48,656 nucleotides of DNA, from contig JAQYWI010000016.1 of assembly GCA_030145015.1 (NCBI GenBank), positions 1-48,656 on the forward strand, written 5' to 3'. Made by a program: the position numbers and the translations under genes. This document shows, one piece after another, positions 1 through 7,061 of this stretch (position 1 is its first letter; each line of letters opens with the position of its first letter). This DNA comes from Desulfobacterales bacterium. GTDB taxonomy: Bacteria; Desulfobacterota; Desulfobacteria; Desulfobacterales; JAHEIW01. The notes under the pieces are model-generated. The model was not told where the DNA came from, ran no database searches, and worked only from the letters and a program-made list of their open reading frames with translations.

Positions 1-107
1 CCGGCAAACCCGACCCGGAAGGCCGGGTTCCGGTGCGAATTGCGCTGGAACCCGCCCGGCAGATTCTTGCTTCCCGGGATAAGGTGGAGCTGAATTTTTC
101 ATGGTAA
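1..107 (+). CDS. 3' end of a truncated unknown gene
   Basis: Reading frame 3 is open from the window edge to a TAA at 105-107 and encodes about 34 residues containing RVPVRIALEP and ending in NFSW. The composition is protein-like, and the other two plus-strand frames look less so. A segment of the type RVPVRI is often seen near the C-terminus of HlyD/EmrA membrane-fusion proteins, but the fragment is far too short to assign. It converges on the T6SS operon, whose last gene ends at 280, and the two are separated by a palindromic repeat that could terminate both transcripts. Confidence 0.4.
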   Translation, partial: GKPDPEGRVPVRIALEPARQILASRDKVELNFSW

Positions 108-121
108 AAAGACGCAAGCTT

Positions 122-223
122 GCCTTATAGTGGTTGTCAAAAAAACGTTCCGGAATTCGAACGTTTTTTTCTACAACCACTTATGCCGCCCTTCCGTATT
201 TCGGAACATTATTATGAAAAGCG
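122..223 (+). repeat. Palindromic dispersed repeat, copy 1
   Basis: This ~100-bp element starts with GCCTTATAG and contains a long inverted repeat: GTGGTTGT at 130-137 plus an A-tract and CGTTC, mirrored by GAACG, a T-tract and ACAACCAC at 173-180. A second small hairpin, TTCCG-tattt-CGGAA, lies at 192-206. A near-identical element lies in inverse orientation at 42321-42429, with differences mainly in the loop and a short duplication. It sits between two convergent genes and its A-tract/stem/T-tract layout would suit a bidirectional terminator. The presence of a second copy in a non-convergent context argues for a REP or MITE-like repeat instead. Confidence 0.8.
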
Positions 224-279
224 GTATAAATTCGACACGATTAAGATGGGCTGGGGAATATCGACCGCGTAACAACAAA

Positions 280-1050
280 TCATCCTAGCTGGGAAGCCTT
301 CAATGCATCCTTAAGTGGGTCAGGGATGTTATCCGCCGCATCGAGGTCGATAATTTCCTGAAAAGCGGGAATACCCGACAGTTGCGTAATTTGAAGAATA
401 AAATCGTCCGGGGGCAGGAAGGTCTCTATAGGGGCTCTCAAGACCGCAACCGGAAGGCCGCCTAAATCCTTCAGTTCTTGAATTTCCACCTCGTAACGAA
501 GATCCTGCAACAGCTGGTTGAGGGACGGAAATTGCTTCAAGAAAATCACAAGGGTTACATGCGCGATCAGAGACTGCTTCATATCCTCGGGTTGGCGGTT
601 TTCGGCCCCGGATACCATGGCCGTCAGGCGACTGATCGGGCACTCACTGCGATAGGATAAAATCCAGCGGGTCGCAGCCGTAATGGTTGTCGCCTTTTCT
701 TTTTTCTCTCCCACGTAAAGCGTATATTGATAGGGCACCGCATCGAGTTGATTCGAAATCGGCGGCAAAGGTGACCGCAGTTTCTTGGGCAAGCCAAAAG
801 GGTCTTCGCAGATCGCGCCGAAATATTCCTGAAGCTCGGCAAAGGCCTTGTCGGAACCGTGGACTTCATCGGTTGAAGCACTTTCAATATAAGTTCCGAG
901 CAGTTTGCGGGGGATAAAAAGCGGTCTGAGCACGTTCAAATGTTCACTTAATCTTTTTTCCAGAACGTCTGAAATCTTCTCGGTGTTCTGACGAAGCTGC
1001 AAAAACTGCTGATTGTCCAAATCCTTGCGAATGATTTCTGCACTGCCCAT
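280..1050 (-). CDS. Unknown protein, last gene of the T6SS operon
   Basis: A 256-residue protein that I do not recognise. It has no signal peptide or membrane segment and should be cytoplasmic. The first ~45 residues are predicted helical and charged, and the rest is mixed, with several LP and P-rich turns. The ATG is preceded by a good ribosome binding site (AGGTGAGGAA on the coding strand). It is the most downstream gene of the minus-strand T6SS spike module, about 100 bp after another unknown gene. From position alone it could be an accessory of the spike, an effector-loading factor, an effector or an immunity protein. No catalytic motif is evident to decide. Confidence 0.75.
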   Translation of the reverse strand: MGSAEIIRKDLDNQQFLQLRQNTEKISDVLEKRLSEHLNVLRPLFIPRKLLGTYIESASTDEVHGSDKAFAELQEYFGAICEDPFGLPKKLRSPLPPISNQLDAVPYQYTLYVGEKKEKATTITAATRWILSYRSECPISRLTAMVSGAENRQPEDMKQSLIAHVTLVIFLKQFPSLNQLLQDLRYEVEIQELKDLGGLPVAVLRAPIETFLPPDDFILQITQLSGIPAFQEIIDLDAADNIPDPLKDALKASQLG

Positions 1051-1154
1051 TTCCTCACCTCGTATCTGTTTTTTTTGTTAATGTTGCTGCTTTTCTGCCT
1101 GCAACAACGTGTCCGCTACAGCGCGTCTTGCCCGTCTAACCCGTAAAAACAAGG

Positions 1155-1931
1155 CTATTTCAACCTTACGACAAACACATCCGCCGCTTCTTCGGCGGAG
1201 TAAGCACCGAACACAATCGACTCGGGGAACCCTTCAACTTTTATAAAATAAGAGGTCTCGGTATTCAGTTCGTTTTGAGCGGCCCAGGCCGTATATTCTT
1301 TTCCCCCGATTTCCAGCTTCAGTCCCTCCATCGGGTAGTTCAGCACCGTCTTGGCCGGCAGGCTTCCGGAAGACCCGACCGCATGAAAGGCAATCTCGGC
1401 GCCGGTCACACCGAACATCGCCCCGGGCCAGCGTGAATTCTGCGGCCGCACCTCAAACCACTGGCCGATCTGTTCATTTGCGTAAACATCCATATGATAT
1501 TCTGAAGAAACCGGCTTTGCGGGTTTATGAACCCTGGCCACCAGCTTCGCTCCCAACCCGGCATCCGAGGCCGACATCACCTCCGCGCCTTTCAGCGGCG
1601 TGCTCAGTGGCTCGGAGGAAATCGATTCTCCCCGGGTTTGAAGGATCATGATGGAAAAGTGCAGACCCCTTTGCGCCTGGGCGGCGATCGCCAGCAGCGA
1701 CAGCCCGTAAAGTGTGTCCGCCGCCAGCAGTTCATCATCTGACCCCAAAATGGCCCACATGGAAATCTTCGCATCCATCAAATTGTCCCTGGCCGCCATC
1801 CAGGCCATTTTCTTCAAATCATCCTTCCAGAAATGCCCTTGAACCTCCAACCCGTATGTTTTCATCTGAGACATCAGCTTTTTGATCGGATCCTGGGAGG
1901 AGCCGAGGGAGGTGACCCATATGGTTTTCAT
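1155..1931 (-). CDS. Unknown T6SS-linked protein
   Basis: A 258-residue soluble protein with no recognisable family. The N-terminal ~120 residues look like an alpha/beta domain, starting with a hydrophobic strand (KTIWVTSLG), a short conserved-looking AILGSDDELLAADT segment and a hydrophobic helix. The C-terminal ~120 residues look beta-rich (FEVRPQNSRWPG, LEIGGKEYTAW, FFVVRLK-like strands). There is no signal peptide, transmembrane helix or cysteine cluster. It lies between the PAAR-like gene and the last operon gene, with ~90-100 bp gaps on both sides, which are wider than in the core operon. Cargo, a cargo chaperone or an immunity factor are all possible. The assignment rests on position only. 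Confidence 0.75.
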   Translation of the reverse strand: MKTIWVTSLGSSQDPIKKLMSQMKTYGLEVQGHFWKDDLKKMAWMAARDNLMDAKISMWAILGSDDELLAADTLYGLSLLAIAAQAQRGLHFSIMILQTRGESISSEPLSTPLKGAEVMSASDAGLGAKLVARVHKPAKPVSSEYHMDVYANEQIGQWFEVRPQNSRWPGAMFGVTGAEIAFHAVGSSGSLPAKTVLNYPMEGLKLEIGGKEYTAWAAQNELNTETSYFIKVEGFPESIVFGAYSAEEAADVFVVRLK

Positions 1932-2023
1932 TGTGGGTTCTCCTTGTCGTATAGCGGACCAGTTTGAATGAACTTTTGCGATAAGTTATCGATATACCGA
2001 TTGACGCCCTCTGGATATTGCCT

Positions 2024-2422
2024 TTATTTAAGGATCAATACTTTGAATTGGCTCGGCACAAGGGTGGCCCCTGGAACATTCAAGCTCATGCCGTTCTGCC
2101 CGGTCATGCTGGTCATTTTGGTGGCCGGCATCCCCTGGAGAAGAACCGAGAATGATCCCATCAGGTGCCGGTCCGGACCCATGACCATCTGGGAGGCAAC
2201 GCCGCCGGCCACCCCGGGGTTGTCCCCATTGCTGATGGTGCCCATCGTGTTCATGTTGTGCGCCGGAGTTCCGCTTATAAACACTTTGAAGCAGGGCGGG
2301 ACGCGTGTCGTGCCCATGGCCATGTTGGGATAAGGTATGGGTATGGGGCCAGCAGGTGTCGGCGTCTTGCATACATCCGGAAAAGCCAGGGCCATACCGC
2401 CCATCTGCGTATTTGCGAACAT
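2024..2422 (-). CDS. DUF4150 PAAR-like T6SS spike-tip protein
   Basis: A 132-residue Gly/Pro-rich protein of the DUF4150 (PAAR-like) type. It begins FANTQMGGMALAFPDVC, followed by TPxPxGPxPIPYPN and the GTPAHNMNTM and GD-type turns typical of the family. Such proteins are thought to cap the VgrG trimer and sharpen or load the T6SS spike. The protein is close to the minimal family length, so it carries no fused C-terminal toxin domain. Any cargo would therefore be a separate polypeptide. It follows the DUF3540 gene by 9 bp and precedes two unknown genes. DUF2169, DUF3540 and DUF4150 genes commonly travel together in T6SS spike modules, which supports the call. Confidence 0.88.
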   Translation of the reverse strand: MFANTQMGGMALAFPDVCKTPTPAGPIPIPYPNMAMGTTRVPPCFKVFISGTPAHNMNTMGTISNGDNPGVAGGVASQMVMGPDRHLMGSFSVLLQGMPATKMTSMTGQNGMSLNVPGATLVPSQFKVLILK

Positions 2423-2431
2423 TTTTCCTCC

Positions 2432-3082
2432 TTAACCTATATTGATTCTTTCACCATCGATGTGCACATCTTCTTTGGCGGTCATCTGGGTAAATGTACC
2501 TCTCAGCATCAGGGATTTATCGGCAATATAATTTAAAGTGCCTGTTTTAACCTGATCCGTATCTTCAACAAACCGGTATGAACGCTTGGTTCTTCTGAAA
2601 AAACGATCCGTTATCGAGTCAAATGTTCTGGCAAGAAGCTTCACGGTTTCCAGACTTCCTTCAAAAAAATTGCCCAGGAAGGAAAGCCGGCCGATATTTA
2701 TTTCTCCCTTTGAAGAAGATATTCCCAGGCTTGAAGAAACAAGGTTAATTTCTTCAGGGCTTGCCAGATCAATACCCTGTTTTGAGGCAATCGAAAGGCT
2801 TCCTGCAGATGTTTTGATATCCACATCGGCATCAAACGACAGGGTTGTTTTTGCTCCCTGTTCTCTTTCAAGCACGGCAAGAATATAGCCTCCGCCAAGA
2901 CTGCTCAGAGAAACCAGAACCAGATCGTTTAATTCAGGCTGGACCACGCAGCTGACAGCCCTTCTGACGCGATAAAGACCGGATTCGGTTTCAACTGAAT
3001 AGAACGTATCCGCCTGTGAAACGACCTTTGCATATGCCTGATCGGCGTTTGCAGATAAATGCCTTATTGCAAGATTGTCCAT
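2432..3082 (-). CDS. DUF3540 T6SS-associated protein
   Basis: A 216-residue protein matching the DUF3540 type found next to DUF2169 and DUF4150 in T6SS loci. The N-terminal ~85 residues form a small beta domain (YRVRRAVSCVVQPELNDLVLVS) resembling the OB-like entry of spike proteins. From about residue 85 the chain is a series of short strands (IKTSAGSLSIASKQGIDLAS) like the beta-helical stem of a VgrG/gp5 tail. It therefore probably forms or extends a trimeric spike shaft that receives the PAAR-like tip encoded just downstream. No enzymatic residues are visible. The role is inferred from the family and from context. Confidence 0.82.
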   Translation of the reverse strand: MDNLAIRHLSANADQAYAKVVSQADTFYSVETESGLYRVRRAVSCVVQPELNDLVLVSLSSLGGGYILAVLEREQGAKTTLSFDADVDIKTSAGSLSIASKQGIDLASPEEINLVSSSLGISSSKGEINIGRLSFLGNFFEGSLETVKLLARTFDSITDRFFRRTKRSYRFVEDTDQVKTGTLNYIADKSLMLRGTFTQMTAKEDVHIDGERINIG

Positions 3083-3145
3083 ACTGCCCTCCGTTTATCC
3101 GTTATTCATTACAGCTTGAGGCCCCGGTCGCAAGCCGTGCATCTC

Positions 3146-4210
3146 TTATTTAGATTTCCCCGCAAAAACAAAGTCCTCCGCCTCGGCAAGCTCCTTATCC
3201 GTGCCGAGTGCAAGTTTCCTGATGGTACCGGTCCAGTTTGTATGCTCTTCGACGATCCGGTGCAGTTTGGTTCGGTACATGGAGGCACGCGACATGTCCG
3301 CGCCCGAAATGTCGGCATGGGAGAAATCACTGCAGGTCAGATTCGTCCCTGCAAACACTGCTGCCTTACAGACAGCTTTTGCAAAGATGGCCTGCTCGAG
3401 GTCGGCCCCTGTAAAATCAGCCTGGTTGAGCTCCGCCTCTTGAAAGTTGGTATATTTCAGCATGGCCCCTTTCAGACTGGCTGCGGTCATTTTTGTTTTA
3501 GTGAACATGGCATAGCCGGCTGTCGCTCTGTCAAGCCTTGCTCTGGACAGATCTGATTCCGTGAAGTTCACCTGGGTCAGATCTGATCCGCTGAAATCAA
3601 CCCCGGACAGGTTCGATTTCTGGAACTGGGTCAGGACAAAATGCATCTCCTTCAAATCCAATCCGGACAGGTTGCAGCTCATCATGAACGTAAGATCAAA
3701 CCTGGCGTTGGTTAAGACCGTCTTTGTAAGGTCTGCTTCCATCAAAAACGTTCTGCGCATATTGGCGCCGGAAAAATCAGCGTCCGGCAATACCGCACCC
3801 TTAAAAACCGTGTGCTCGAGGTTTGCGTCCTTTAAAAGTGCGCCGGAAAGATCTGCATCAATAACATTTGCATGAAAAAGGTTGGCCCCGGACAGATCCG
3901 CCCCGGAAAGGTCAGCCTCCGTCAGAGTGGCCTTGGTCATATCAGCACCTGCAAGGCTGACGTTGGGAAGTCTCGGCTTGGTCATGATCGCATCCGACAT
4001 GTTGACACCGGTCATGTCGGCGCCACTGAAGTCCGCTTCGTTAAATATGGATTCTTTTAAGATGGCGTTTGCCAGATTGGCCTTTGCAAAGGACACATTC
4101 TCAAAAATGCCCCCTGCCAGATCCGCCCCGGAAAGGTCCATGCCCGCAAGGTCGGCCCTTTCTATTATCTCGCCTTCCTTGATATTATTTGTCAGTTCTT
4201 CCCTTGTCAC
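3146..4210 (-). CDS. Pentapeptide-repeat protein of the T6SS spike module
   Basis: A 354-residue protein made almost entirely of pentapeptide repeats of the A(D/N)LxX type, such as ADLSG, ADMTG, ANLFH and ADFSG, from about residue 18 to 320. It should fold as a right-handed quadrilateral beta-helix. A short non-repeat tail follows (about residues 320-354). I start it at the GTG at 4208-4210, which is preceded by GGAGG and overlaps the end of the upstream DUF2169 fusion by 26 bp, so the two are translationally coupled. Pentapeptide proteins often accompany DUF2169 in T6SS loci and may act as structural spacers or adaptors. Gyrase protection of the Qnr/MfpA type is a known alternative role for the fold but is not supported by this context. 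Confidence 0.88.
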   Translation of the reverse strand: MTREELTNNIKEGEIIERADLAGMDLSGADLAGGIFENVSFAKANLANAILKESIFNEADFSGADMTGVNMSDAIMTKPRLPNVSLAGADMTKATLTEADLSGADLSGANLFHANVIDADLSGALLKDANLEHTVFKGAVLPDADFSGANMRRTFLMEADLTKTVLTNARFDLTFMMSCNLSGLDLKEMHFVLTQFQKSNLSGVDFSGSDLTQVNFTESDLSRARLDRATAGYAMFTKTKMTAASLKGAMLKYTNFQEAELNQADFTGADLEQAIFAKAVCKAAVFAGTNLTCSDFSHADISGADMSRASMYRTKLHRIVEEHTNWTGTIRKLALGTDKELAEAEDFVFAGKSK

Positions 4211-7007
4211 CCGGCCTCCAATCGGAAATTTTAGTCATCTTAAGGTTTGCACCCCTGAAATCGGTTTCCCCCACGACAGCCCGCATGACTTCAGCGCCGT
4301 ATAGATTGGCCATCCTGAAATCGGTCCTGACCATCGTTGCGCTCTTGAGATTGGCCTCCATCAGGTTCGCTCCGATCATCTTTGCGTCACTGAGATCGGC
4401 CTTTATCAAAGCGGCCTTTTTCGCTGTAATGCCGGTTAGATCCGCGTTATTGAGGTTTGCCTTCATGAGATTTGCATGGTTCAGGCTGGCTTTTACAAAT
4501 GATGCATCTGTAAGATCCGCTTCCATCAGGTTTGCATTGTTAAGGATGGCACCTTTGAACTCGGCCCCTTTAAGATTCGCATTCTGCGGAAAACGCGCGT
4601 TTGTAAGGTCTGCATTATTGAACACGGTCTTTTCGCAGGACGCCTCGATAAAATTCACACCATCCGCCTTTGCACCTGTAAAGTTAACACCGTCCAGTTT
4701 CGGCTTGATAAAGTTTGTCCCGGTCAGATCTGCGCCGGAAAAATCAGCACCGGAAAAATCGGTTTCCAAAAAGTTAGCCTCCGCAATAATGGTGCTTGAC
4801 AGGTTGGTGTTTTTAAAGGTCGCCTCTATCAGCTCAACCTTATTAAGGTTGGTTCCGCTGAAATCCGTGTCGGTCAGATTGCTCTTTGAAAGAACGCTAT
4901 CGGTCAGGTCGGCATCTTTTACCTCGGTTTTGGTGAGATTTGCGCTGCCCAGGCAGGTTTCCTGCATCTTTGCGCGGTTTAACTTGGCGCCCGAAAGATC
5001 GGCCCATGCAAGTATGGCCCCTGAAAGATCGGCGCCGGTGAGATCGGCACCCGACAGGTTCGCACCCTCGAGATAAATTCCCCGAAGGTCAACGTTTTTT
5101 AGATCCATACCGCTTAGATCAACTCCCGCAAAATCCCTTCCCTCAAACGACTGGTCCTCAGCATGCATGACAAGAAACGCCTGTTTAAGCCTGTCCGCCT
5201 CTTCCGGGGAAAGCGGCTCGGGCTTCGGAAGATGATGGGCGGTCTTTTTATAGGCTTCTTTTGACGTTTTCTCCGCAAGTTTCAATTTTTCAAGCAGCTC
5301 GGGATCATCCGGATCAATTTTTCTTATCCTCTCGACCGCTTCAATTATCGGAAATGTTTTCCCGTCCGGCTGTTCTTTTGCCTGGGCGAGTGCCGTATCA
5401 TAATCGATACCCAATTTTGCGCAGACCATGTTCACCTGCTTTTCAGCGGTCGCCTTTGCTTTTTTCAGCTTCTCAATCGTATCATCTGCAGAAACCAAAG
5501 GCCGCTTTGGCTTCTGTGCCTGTAGTTTTGCCATCATCTTGTCAAAATCAAGGCCTTGCTTGTCGCAGATCTCCTTTATCTTCTTTTCCGCCTGTGCCTT
5601 TTTTGCCATGGCATCTGCCACTGCTTTTTCTTTTCTGGCCATGGCATCAACTTCAGCCTCCTTCATGAACCGCATGATTTCTTCAGGATCCAAGTTATTG
5701 GGATCGATGTCAGGCGCCTTGGGTGGGGGAGGTGGTGGAGGGGGCATGACCGTTGACGGGTCAAGACCATGTTTCGCACACATTTCCTCCATTTTTTTCA
5801 TAGCTTCCTGCTTCTTCTTCTCAGCTTTCTTCTTCTCCTTTTCAGCTTTTTTCTTCAGATTTAGCGAAAGAGCATCTTCTTCCTTGCCCGCATCTTTAAT
5901 CAGCGCGGCCAAGCCGGATCTTTCACCGGTAGGAATGAGGTCCTTTTCATCGAGCATGTAAAGAGCGCCTTTTTCTTCATCCAGCCGTTTTAATAATGCC
6001 TCTCGGTAATGCTCAGATGGTTTTGGCTTATCATTTATCCTTTCGTATGCAACCAGCATGTGCAGGATATCTTCTGCATCATCCGTCTGAATTTCAGCAA
6101 CCCCGCGCCAAATGACTATCCCTTTTTCCGCATGGGGAAAGAGCCAGACCGTGTCAAGGCTAGTCTTGATCTCTTTGAATTCTTCGCTATTGCGGTCTTT
6201 TTGGGTAATAAAGCAGCGTGACTTGACGCCCGGAAGTTTTGTCTTTACCGTTTTCTTGTTAGGATGCATTCCCTTTATTTCTACTGACTCGTCACCATTA
6301 AAAAAAGCATCAATCCACTGATCTTCCGGCGCCGCGTTGAAATAGGTGGGATCCATGTCAGCAGCAGGGCCGGGGAACAATTCCTCGAGCCACTTCTGGT
6401 CATAAGTACCGACTTTATCCATGCGCTGGGGCCAAGTTAAATCTATGGGCCCAAACCCTGCGGGATCGGGCTTCTTCTTGGGGGAGTCGATGAGGTCTCT
6501 GGGATCTTCGATGTTCGGAAGGGGATGGACTGTTTCTCCCTTATCTGATTTGACCGGAGCATGCCCCTTGCCCAGCGGGTTTTTCTTGTAGTCGGGGCCG
6601 CCGAAGGCGTTCTGGTAGCTGATATCCATTTTGGTGAAGGGCAAAGGGTCGGAAATAGTTTTGAGCATTCCTCCTTTTCGTTTCCAGAACCTGTCACCGA
6701 ACACGTGAAGTGTTTTGTTGACGGCTCCTATCTGAAGACGAACCTCATAGGCCGGAACCGGCTTTCCCCCGGGCGTGAAGCACTTTCCGATGACAACGAC
6801 CTCTCCCCGGGGTTTGGGCATGCACATGTCCAGCATGGCATCCTTGCCAAGCTCAGAGCTTGCAAATCTCCAGAGATCCGGTTCGGAAAGAAGGTAAGTC
6901 GAATCAAACGAAAAATGGCTTGAGATTACCGTGCACAGATAAAACCTCCTGTTCGCTTCATAGGTTTTGTATAGTAGACTCTGGTTTATGGGTTTGATTG
7001 TTTTCAT
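4185..7007 (-). CDS. DUF2169 T6SS accessory protein fused to pentapeptide repeats
   Basis: A 940-residue fusion. Residues 1 to about 330 are a DUF2169 domain (conserved-looking GDRFW, MDISYQNAFGGPDY and NPLGKG segments), a family found next to vgrG and thought to help assemble or load the spike. Residues 380-600 are charged and helical, with an eight-proline tract at 422-429 and three Cys motifs, CAKHGLD at 410, CDKQGLD at 481 and CAKLGID at 529, each ending a Lys/Glu/Ala-rich coiled-coil stretch. Residues 620-930 are pentapeptide repeats. It lies 54 bp after vgrG and overlaps the next pentapeptide gene. DUF2169 with a pentapeptide tail is a known architecture, but the Cys/GLD segments are not something I recognise. 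Confidence 0.88.
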   Translation of the reverse strand: MKTIKPINQSLLYKTYEANRRFYLCTVISSHFSFDSTYLLSEPDLWRFASSELGKDAMLDMCMPKPRGEVVVIGKCFTPGGKPVPAYEVRLQIGAVNKTLHVFGDRFWKRKGGMLKTISDPLPFTKMDISYQNAFGGPDYKKNPLGKGHAPVKSDKGETVHPLPNIEDPRDLIDSPKKKPDPAGFGPIDLTWPQRMDKVGTYDQKWLEELFPGPAADMDPTYFNAAPEDQWIDAFFNGDESVEIKGMHPNKKTVKTKLPGVKSRCFITQKDRNSEEFKEIKTSLDTVWLFPHAEKGIVIWRGVAEIQTDDAEDILHMLVAYERINDKPKPSEHYREALLKRLDEEKGALYMLDEKDLIPTGERSGLAALIKDAGKEEDALSLNLKKKAEKEKKKAEKKKQEAMKKMEEMCAKHGLDPSTVMPPPPPPPPKAPDIDPNNLDPEEIMRFMKEAEVDAMARKEKAVADAMAKKAQAEKKIKEICDKQGLDFDKMMAKLQAQKPKRPLVSADDTIEKLKKAKATAEKQVNMVCAKLGIDYDTALAQAKEQPDGKTFPIIEAVERIRKIDPDDPELLEKLKLAEKTSKEAYKKTAHHLPKPEPLSPEEADRLKQAFLVMHAEDQSFEGRDFAGVDLSGMDLKNVDLRGIYLEGANLSGADLTGADLSGAILAWADLSGAKLNRAKMQETCLGSANLTKTEVKDADLTDSVLSKSNLTDTDFSGTNLNKVELIEATFKNTNLSSTIIAEANFLETDFSGADFSGADLTGTNFIKPKLDGVNFTGAKADGVNFIEASCEKTVFNNADLTNARFPQNANLKGAEFKGAILNNANLMEADLTDASFVKASLNHANLMKANLNNADLTGITAKKAALIKADLSDAKMIGANLMEANLKSATMVRTDFRMANLYGAEVMRAVVGETDFRGANLKMTKISDWRPGDKGRTDK

Positions 7008-7061
7008 CTCTGTAAATAATTATCTATATTTCTTGAATGTTCCTTTCGATTCGAGTTGAAT

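Noticed and set aside
1..107. Assignment of the truncated gene as HlyD/EmrA-type membrane-fusion protein
   Set aside because: The RVPVRI segment is suggestive, but 34 residues cannot support a family call.
4189..5076. Long plus-strand frame opposite the DUF2169-pentapeptide gene
   Set aside because: Its Ser/Ala/Leu/Arg-rich pattern is the antisense shadow of the pentapeptide repeats, and the minus-strand gene has clear domain matches and a proper start.
3150..5150. Regular short-period DNA that might be read as tandem repeats or a CRISPR array
   Set aside because: The periodicity is that of pentapeptide codons, units are not identical, and there are no constant repeats with unique spacers.
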